Source of the DNA: Candidatus Stackebrandtia faecavium
GTDB lineage: Bacteria > Actinomycetota > Actinomycetes > Mycobacteriales > Micromonosporaceae
DNA: 58,277 nucleotides
Assembly (NCBI GenBank): GCA_019112895.1
Contig: DXIM01000030.1
Coordinates: forward strand, 1 to 58,277
Reading direction: 5' to 3'
Shown: positions 53,967 to 58,277 of the stretch, one piece after another
How the letters are laid out: each line of letters opens with the position of its first letter
Position numbering within the stretch: position 1 is the first letter of the stretch
Program-made: the position numbers and the translations under genes
The notes under the pieces: model-generated
What the model was told of the DNA's origin: nothing
The model's input: only the letters and a program-made list of their open reading frames with translations
The model's database searches: none

Positions 53967-56057
53967 CTAGGCTTCCAGCCCCAACACCAACGGGTACACC
54001 GGTCCCGCGCCGTTGGCGCGCAGGTACGCGGCGGCGACGGTGAGGCTCCAGCCGCTGTGGCGAAGATCGTCGACCAGCAGGATTCCGGTGGCGGGTATGT
54101 CGCCATCGAAAATGACAGTGTCGTGCACCTGCCGGAGCCGTTGAGCACTGTTGGTGCCGTCCGGGTTGCGGAACGGTGCATGATGGACCCGGTCGAAGCT
54201 TCCCAGGTATTCCATGCGGCCGGTGCGGGCGATGCGTTGGGCGACACCGTCAACGCGGATCGGGTGGTTGCGCGACCCCATCGACATGACGGCGGTGGGG
54301 CGTGGCGACCATTGCCACGACGCCAGTACCGACACGATCGCGTCGAAGACGGCGTCGCTGACGGGGGCGTCGTCGCTGGACGCGAACAATTCGCGCAGTC
54401 TCTGGCCCCACCCGATGTCACTCAACCGTGCCACGGCCCGGCCAGGTTCGGCTTGAAGGTGGGCCGGGATCTTGCCGGCCACGTCGACACCGATGGCGCG
54501 CATCCCGGCCGGCCACATGCGGCGGGGCGCGAACGTGACTCCGGGTTCGTTGAGAGCCTGCTGCGCAGCGTCGTGGGCGTCGCTGGACACGCCGTAGTCG
54601 CGGGGGCCGGTAGTGCAGTTGTCGCAGCGGCCGCACGTGTCGGTGTGCGGGTCGTCGAGTTCGTGCCGCAGAAACTGCATGCGGCAGTTGCGGGTATCGA
54701 TGTAGTCGCGCATGCGTTGTTGTTCGTGTCGGCGTTGCGCATCGACACGTGCATACCGTTGCCGGTCGTAATGCCAGTCGGCGCCGGTGCCGATCCAGCC
54801 GCCCTTGACTCGCTGGACAGCGCCGTCGACATCGAGAACTTTCAACATCATTTCCAGGCGCGTGCGTGCCAGGTCGATGTGGGTTTCGATCGCGGACGTG
54901 GACCAGACGGTGTCGGGACTGTCGTTGAGCAGCGCCAACGTGTGGCGGACCTGGGTTTCATCGGGAAACGACAGGGACGCGAAGTATCGCCAGATCCGAT
55001 CGTCTTGATGTCCCGGTAGCAAAACGACTTCGGCATGGTCAGTGGCGCGGCCGGCGCGCCCCACCTGCTGGTAGTAAGCCACGGCCGACGAGGGGGCGCC
55101 GACATGCACGATGAACCCCAGGTTGGGTTTGTCGAACCCCATGCCGAGCGCGCTCGTGGCGACAAGGGCTTTGAGTTCGTCGTTGAGGAGCGCGTTTTCG
55201 CGTTCGATGCGTTCTTCGGGTGGGGTGCGGCCGGTGTAGGCGGCGACGGTGTGGCCGCGGTCGGTCAAGTAGGTGGCGATGTCTTCGGCATCGGAGACGG
55301 TGAGGGTGTAGATGATGCCGCTGTGCGGCATGCGGGGTAGCTGTTCGTCGAGCCAGGCGAGCCGTTGGGCGTCGTCGCTGCGCGGCATCACTGACAGCGC
55401 TAGGGACGCGCGGTCGAGGTTTCCGCGTAGTACCCGGGCGGGCTGGGCCGCGGTTTCGAGTTGTTCGGCTATGTCGTCGCTGACGCGGGCGTTGGCGGTG
55501 GCCGTGGTGGCCAGGATCGGGACGGTAGCGGGCAGTTGCGTGATGAACGTGGCCAGCCGTCGATAGTCGGGGCGGAAGTCGTGGCCCCAGTCGGAGATGC
55601 AGTGGGCTTCGTCGACGACGAGCATGCCGCAGGTGGCGGCGAGTTTCGGCAGGATCGTGTCACGGAATTGGGGGTTGTTGAGCCGTTCGGGGCTGACGAG
55701 GACGACGTCGACGTTGTCGGCGGCGATATCGGCGGCGATATCGTCCCATTCTTGAGGGTTGGCGGAGTTGATTGTGCGGGCGGCGATACCGGCGGCCGCG
55801 GCAGCGTCGATCTGGTTACGCATGAGCGCCAGCAGTGGCGACACGATGATGGTGGGTCCGGCGCCGTCGCTGCGCAGTAGTGAAGTGGCGACGAAGTAGA
55901 CCGCGGATTTGCCGAAGCCGGTGCGTTGCACCAGTAGTACGCGTGCGTGGTCGACGGTGAGAGCGTGGATCGCATCCCATTGCTTGTCGTGCAAGACAGC
56001 GTGGTCGCCGGCGAGTTTCTCCAGTAGCTGTTGCGCGCGACTACGTGTTGTGGTCAT
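53967..56057 (-). CDS. recQ: RecQ-type DNA helicase fused to a phosphoribosyltransferase-like domain
   Basis: A 696-residue protein. Residues 1–350: RecQ helicase core with Walker A RTGFGKSAVYF, DEAH in VVDEAHCISDWGHDFRPDY, LATTATAN, TSALGMGFDKPNLGFIVHVG and QQVGRAGR. Then a Zn-binding region with four Cys (NCRMQFLRHE…DTCGRCDNC). No HRDC domain is seen; instead the last ~200 residues end in a PRTase-like motif TGILLVDDLRHSGWSLTVAAAYL (about 657–679). TATACAT lies seven bases before the ATG (leaderless). DNA repair role likely; the role of the C-terminal domain is unknown. Confidence 0.88.
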   Translation of the reverse strand: MTTTRSRAQQLLEKLAGDHAVLHDKQWDAIHALTVDHARVLLVQRTGFGKSAVYFVATSLLRSDGAGPTIIVSPLLALMRNQIDAAAAAGIAARTINSANPQEWDDIAADIAADNVDVVLVSPERLNNPQFRDTILPKLAATCGMLVVDEAHCISDWGHDFRPDYRRLATFITQLPATVPILATTATANARVSDDIAEQLETAAQPARVLRGNLDRASLALSVMPRSDDAQRLAWLDEQLPRMPHSGIIYTLTVSDAEDIATYLTDRGHTVAAYTGRTPPEERIERENALLNDELKALVATSALGMGFDKPNLGFIVHVGAPSSAVAYYQQVGRAGRATDHAEVVLLPGHQDDRIWRYFASLSFPDETQVRHTLALLNDSPDTVWSTSAIETHIDLARTRLEMMLKVLDVDGAVQRVKGGWIGTGADWHYDRQRYARVDAQRRHEQQRMRDYIDTRNCRMQFLRHELDDPHTDTCGRCDNCTTGPRDYGVSSDAHDAAQQALNEPGVTFAPRRMWPAGMRAIGVDVAGKIPAHLQAEPGRAVARLSDIGWGQRLRELFASSDDAPVSDAVFDAIVSVLASWQWSPRPTAVMSMGSRNHPIRVDGVAQRIARTGRMEYLGSFDRVHHAPFRNPDGTNSAQRLRQVHDTVIFDGDIPATGILLVDDLRHSGWSLTVAAAYLRANGAGPVYPLVLGLEA

Positions 56058-56111
56058 GACTGTATGTATATCTGATGGTGGTGTGTGTGGTTCGCCGCCG
56101 GTGGGCCGATG

Positions 56112-57281
56112 TTAGCCACGAAACGCGTTGTGTCCGGTGAGGCCCTGACCCAGGATCAGGGTGTGCATTTCGGCGGTTCCTTCGTATGTCAGTACGGATT
56201 CGAGGTTGTTGGCGTGGCGGATGACGTCGTAGTCGAGGCTGACTCCGTTGGCGCCGAGGATGGTGCGGGCTTGCCGGCACACGTCGATCGCGTCGCGCGT
56301 GTTGTTGAGTTTGCCGTAGCTGACTTGGTGCGGGGTGAGTTGCTGGTTGTCTTTGAGGCGGCCCAAATGCAGCGCCAGCAGGAGGCCGTTGTGGACTTTG
56401 AGGGTCATGTCGACCAGTTTGTTTTGGGTGAGTTGAAAACCGGCGATCGGGCGGTCGAACTGTGTGCGCGTCGACGCGTATTCACGGGCCGTGTCGAGAC
56501 TCGACCGTGCCGCGCCGATGCTGCCCCAGATGATGCCGTATCGGGCTTCGTTGAGGCATGCCAGCGCGGTTTTGAGTCCGGTGGCGTCTGGTAGGGCGGC
56601 GTCGGCGGGCAGTCGTACGTTGTCGAGGACGAGTTCGCTGGTGACTGATGCGCGCAGCGACATTTTGCGGGTGATGGGGTGGGTGCTGAACCCGGGCGTG
56701 TCGGTGGGGACGGCGAATCCTTGGACGCCTTGTGGTGTTGCGGCCCACACGATCGCGATTTTCGCGGCGCAGCCGTTGGTGATCCATGTTTTGCGGCCGT
56801 TGAGTATCCAGTCGTCACCGTTTTTGGTGGCGGTGGTGGTCATGGCGGAGGGGTCGGAGCCGTGGTCGGGTTCGGTGAGGCCGAAGCAGCCGATGGCGCG
56901 GCCGGCGGCCATGTCCGGCAACCATTGTTGTTTCTGGGTGTGGCTGCCGTATCGCCAGATCGCGTACATCGCTAGCGATCCTTGTACCGACACTAGGGAA
57001 CGGATGCCGGAGTCGCAGGCTTCCAGTTCCATGCATGCGAGGCCGTAGGAGACGGCGTTGGTGCCGGCGCAGCCGTACCCGTCGAGGTGCATACCGAAGA
57101 CGCCGAGTTCGCCTAGTTGGGTGGCCAGTTCGGGGACGGGTGGGTTGCCGTGTTCGAACCATTGTGTGATGTGGGGTGCGATTTCGTTGCGGCAGAAGGC
57201 AGCGACGTTGTCGCGGATGGTGCGTTCGGCGGTGTCGAGGCTGTCGTCCAACGAGAGGGGGTCTTGGGCGGTGAACGGCAC
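56112..57281 (-). CDS. gcdH: acyl-CoA dehydrogenase, glutaryl-CoA dehydrogenase-like
   Basis: A 389-residue FAD enzyme. SVQGSLAMYAIWRYGSHTQKQQWLPDMAAGRAIGCFGLTEPDHGSDPSAM is very close to the glutaryl-CoA dehydrogenase pattern, and LTYEGTAEMHTLILGQGLTG carries the expected catalytic Glu. Such enzymes oxidise and decarboxylate glutaryl-CoA to crotonyl-CoA in lysine/tryptophan breakdown. I chose GTG at 57281, six bases after AGGAGA; the frame is open to 57641 but the extra part is an Arg/His-rich shadow of the exonuclease gene. 14 bp after the exonuclease stop. Confidence 0.88.
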   Translation of the reverse strand: MPFTAQDPLSLDDSLDTAERTIRDNVAAFCRNEIAPHITQWFEHGNPPVPELATQLGELGVFGMHLDGYGCAGTNAVSYGLACMELEACDSGIRSLVSVQGSLAMYAIWRYGSHTQKQQWLPDMAAGRAIGCFGLTEPDHGSDPSAMTTTATKNGDDWILNGRKTWITNGCAAKIAIVWAATPQGVQGFAVPTDTPGFSTHPITRKMSLRASVTSELVLDNVRLPADAALPDATGLKTALACLNEARYGIIWGSIGAARSSLDTAREYASTRTQFDRPIAGFQLTQNKLVDMTLKVHNGLLLALHLGRLKDNQQLTPHQVSYGKLNNTRDAIDVCRQARTILGANGVSLDYDVIRHANNLESVLTYEGTAEMHTLILGQGLTGHNAFRG

Positions 57282-57295
57282 GGCGTCTCCTGGTT

Positions 57296-58090
57296 TCAGT
57301 ACTGGTAGGTGGTGGTGACGGGTGCGTGGTCGGACCAGCGTTGGTCGTGGCTGGCGGCGCGTTCGACGATGCTGGTGGTGGCGGTGGCGGCGATTGTGGG
57401 GGTGGCGATGTGGTAGTCGATGCGCCAACCGGAGTCGTTGTCGAATGCGCGGCCGCGGTAGGACCACCACGAGTAGGGGCCGGTGGTGTCGGGGTGGAGG
57501 GTGCGGGTGACGTCGACGTATCCGTTGTCGAGGATGTCGGTCAACCATTGGCGTTCTTCGGGGAGGAAGCCGGCGTTTTTCTTGTTGTTTTTCCAGTTTT
57601 TGAGGTCGTGTTCGCGGTGGGCGATGTTCCAGTCGCCGCACACGATCACTTCGCGGTCTTGCGTGTGGGCGCGTTTGCGTAGCTGCTGCAGGTATTCGCC
57701 GAATTGCGCCATGAAGCGTTCTTTTTGGTCTTGGCGTGTGGTGCCGACTTCGCCGGACGGTAGGTACAGGCTGGCGATGGTGACACCGGGCAGGTCGATT
57801 TCGAGGTAGCGGCCGGAGTCGTCGAATTCGTCAGAGCCGAAACCGACGCGGTGTGTGTGCGGGAGTTGTCGTGATAGGACTGCGACTCCGGAGCGGCCTT
57901 TGTCTGCCGACGGGGCGAGGATGAAGTGCCAGCCGGGCGCGTCGGCTACTTCGGCCGGTACTTGTTGCGCGGTGGCGCGGACTTCTTGGAGGCACACGAC
58001 GTCGGCTTGAGTGTTGTGCAGCCATTCGGTGAAGCCTTTGCGGGTGGCGGCGCGGATTCCGTTGACGTTGACGGTCGATACTGTCAGCAC
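57296..58090 (-). CDS. xth: exodeoxyribonuclease III
   Basis: A 264-residue AP endonuclease/3'-exonuclease of base-excision repair. Motifs in order: TVNVNGIRAA, QADVVCLQEVRA with the metal-binding Glu, GVAVLSR, SLYLPSGEVGT, VCGDWNIAHREHDLKN, WWSYRGRAFDNDSGWRIDYHIAT and the end SDHAPVTTTY with catalytic Asp/His. GTG at 58090 has TAGGCT on the same strand (58103–58098), seven bases upstream, fitting a leaderless start. Probably co-transcribed with the dehydrogenase. Confidence 0.93.
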   Translation of the reverse strand: MLTVSTVNVNGIRAATRKGFTEWLHNTQADVVCLQEVRATAQQVPAEVADAPGWHFILAPSADKGRSGVAVLSRQLPHTHRVGFGSDEFDDSGRYLEIDLPGVTIASLYLPSGEVGTTRQDQKERFMAQFGEYLQQLRKRAHTQDREVIVCGDWNIAHREHDLKNWKNNKKNAGFLPEERQWLTDILDNGYVDVTRTLHPDTTGPYSWWSYRGRAFDNDSGWRIDYHIATPTIAATATTSIVERAASHDQRWSDHAPVTTTYQY

Positions 58091-58170
58091 GTCGGCGAGC
58101 CTACCTGGGATTTGCGGTGTGACGGTGTGTGCCCCGTGGCGGTGTCGGGCCGGTGATGCCGGTGTGTGGT

Positions 58171-58277
58171 TTAGAAGAACTCGTCGAGTAGGCGGTACAG
58201 CTCGATGCGTTGCTGGTCGGCGGGTAGTTCGCCGTAGCGGTACATGAATCGGTCTGCGTAGGCGGCACCGAACTGGG
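58171..58277 (-). CDS. C-terminal end of an unidentified protein (partial)
   Basis: The last 34 codons of a leftward gene enter from the right edge and end with TAA at 58173–58171. They read QFGAAYADRFMYRYGELP and then DQQRIELYRLLDEFF. The pattern of an aromatic-rich helix followed by a LYRLL helix resembles the ends of APH/fructosamine-kinase-like proteins, but this is too little to name a family. Confidence 0.55.
   Translation of the reverse strand, partial: QFGAAYADRFMYRYGELPADQQRIELYRLLDEFF

Noticed and set aside
53694-55019. 441-residue rightward open frame inside recQ
   Set aside because: Antisense to well-supported RecQ motifs; composition is that of a high-GC shadow.
57282-57641. 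N-terminal 120-residue extension of the glutaryl-CoA dehydrogenase
   Set aside because: Arg/His-rich shadow of the exonuclease III gene; a good ribosome binding site precedes GTG 57281.
1-58277. Prophage, transposon, CRISPR array, toxin–antitoxin locus, tRNA or rRNA
   Set aside because: No transposase, integrase, cas, repeat array or cloverleaf pattern was seen on either strand.

Overview
The window reads as a chromosomal segment of a high-GC actinobacterium. The signs are a BldD-type regulator, an mIHF homologue, AmfC-free but Streptomyces-like order efp–nusB–bldD–pyrR, an actinobacterial HelY helicase, frequent GTG starts and many start codons sitting 6–7 nt behind a TANNNT-like -10 box. 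The order of the left half is the one I remember from Streptomyces and relatives; a Glycomycetes- or Micromonospora-like host is a guess only. I see no phage, transposase, integrase, CRISPR array, rRNA or tRNA.

Left part (1–20.6 kb) is a housekeeping block. It holds the end of the shikimate pathway (aroC, a fused aroK-aroB, aroQ), a counter-oriented MFS exporter, then efp, nusB and a VOC protein. bldD (minus strand) is divergent from an almost gap-free pyrimidine operon: pyrR, pyrB, pyrC, carA, carB, pyrD, pyrF. The bldD–pyrR gap carries two candidate BldD boxes and, just before pyrR, a PyrR-binding RNA loop. After a hairpin come mihF, gmk, rpoZ, coaBC and metK, closed by a strong terminator.

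Middle part (20.6–45.7 kb) is a mosaic of short units: acetyltransferases, a YccF membrane protein, a HAD hydrolase, HelY, an ACC-deaminase-like enzyme, a MarR + PEP-synthase/rifampicin-phosphotransferase-like operon divergent from an AcrB-type RND pump, an APH-like kinase, a 5'-3' exonuclease, an M24 peptidase homologue whose metal ligands are mostly replaced, an acyl-CoA dehydrogenase, an Lrp regulator, an Imm5-like protein next to a PadR regulator, an HTH–MurA fusion with a 16-bp palindrome at its promoter, YigZ, a Tat-exported GDPD-like protein lacking catalytic residues, and an aldo/keto reductase.

Right part (45.7–58.3 kb) holds a DUF3516-type RNA helicase, YjbQ, ankyrin and pentapeptide repeat proteins, an SDR, an alpha/beta hydrolase, PspC, an ACR3/bile-acid-symporter-like transporter, a DUF402 protein, a 585-bp stretch that may be a decayed gene, a RecQ fused to a phosphoribosyltransferase-like domain, a glutaryl-CoA dehydrogenase-like enzyme and exonuclease III. 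Parts of this region are strikingly G/T-rich on the plus strand whichever strand is coding. Product names are from motif reading and memory of the families; nothing was searched.
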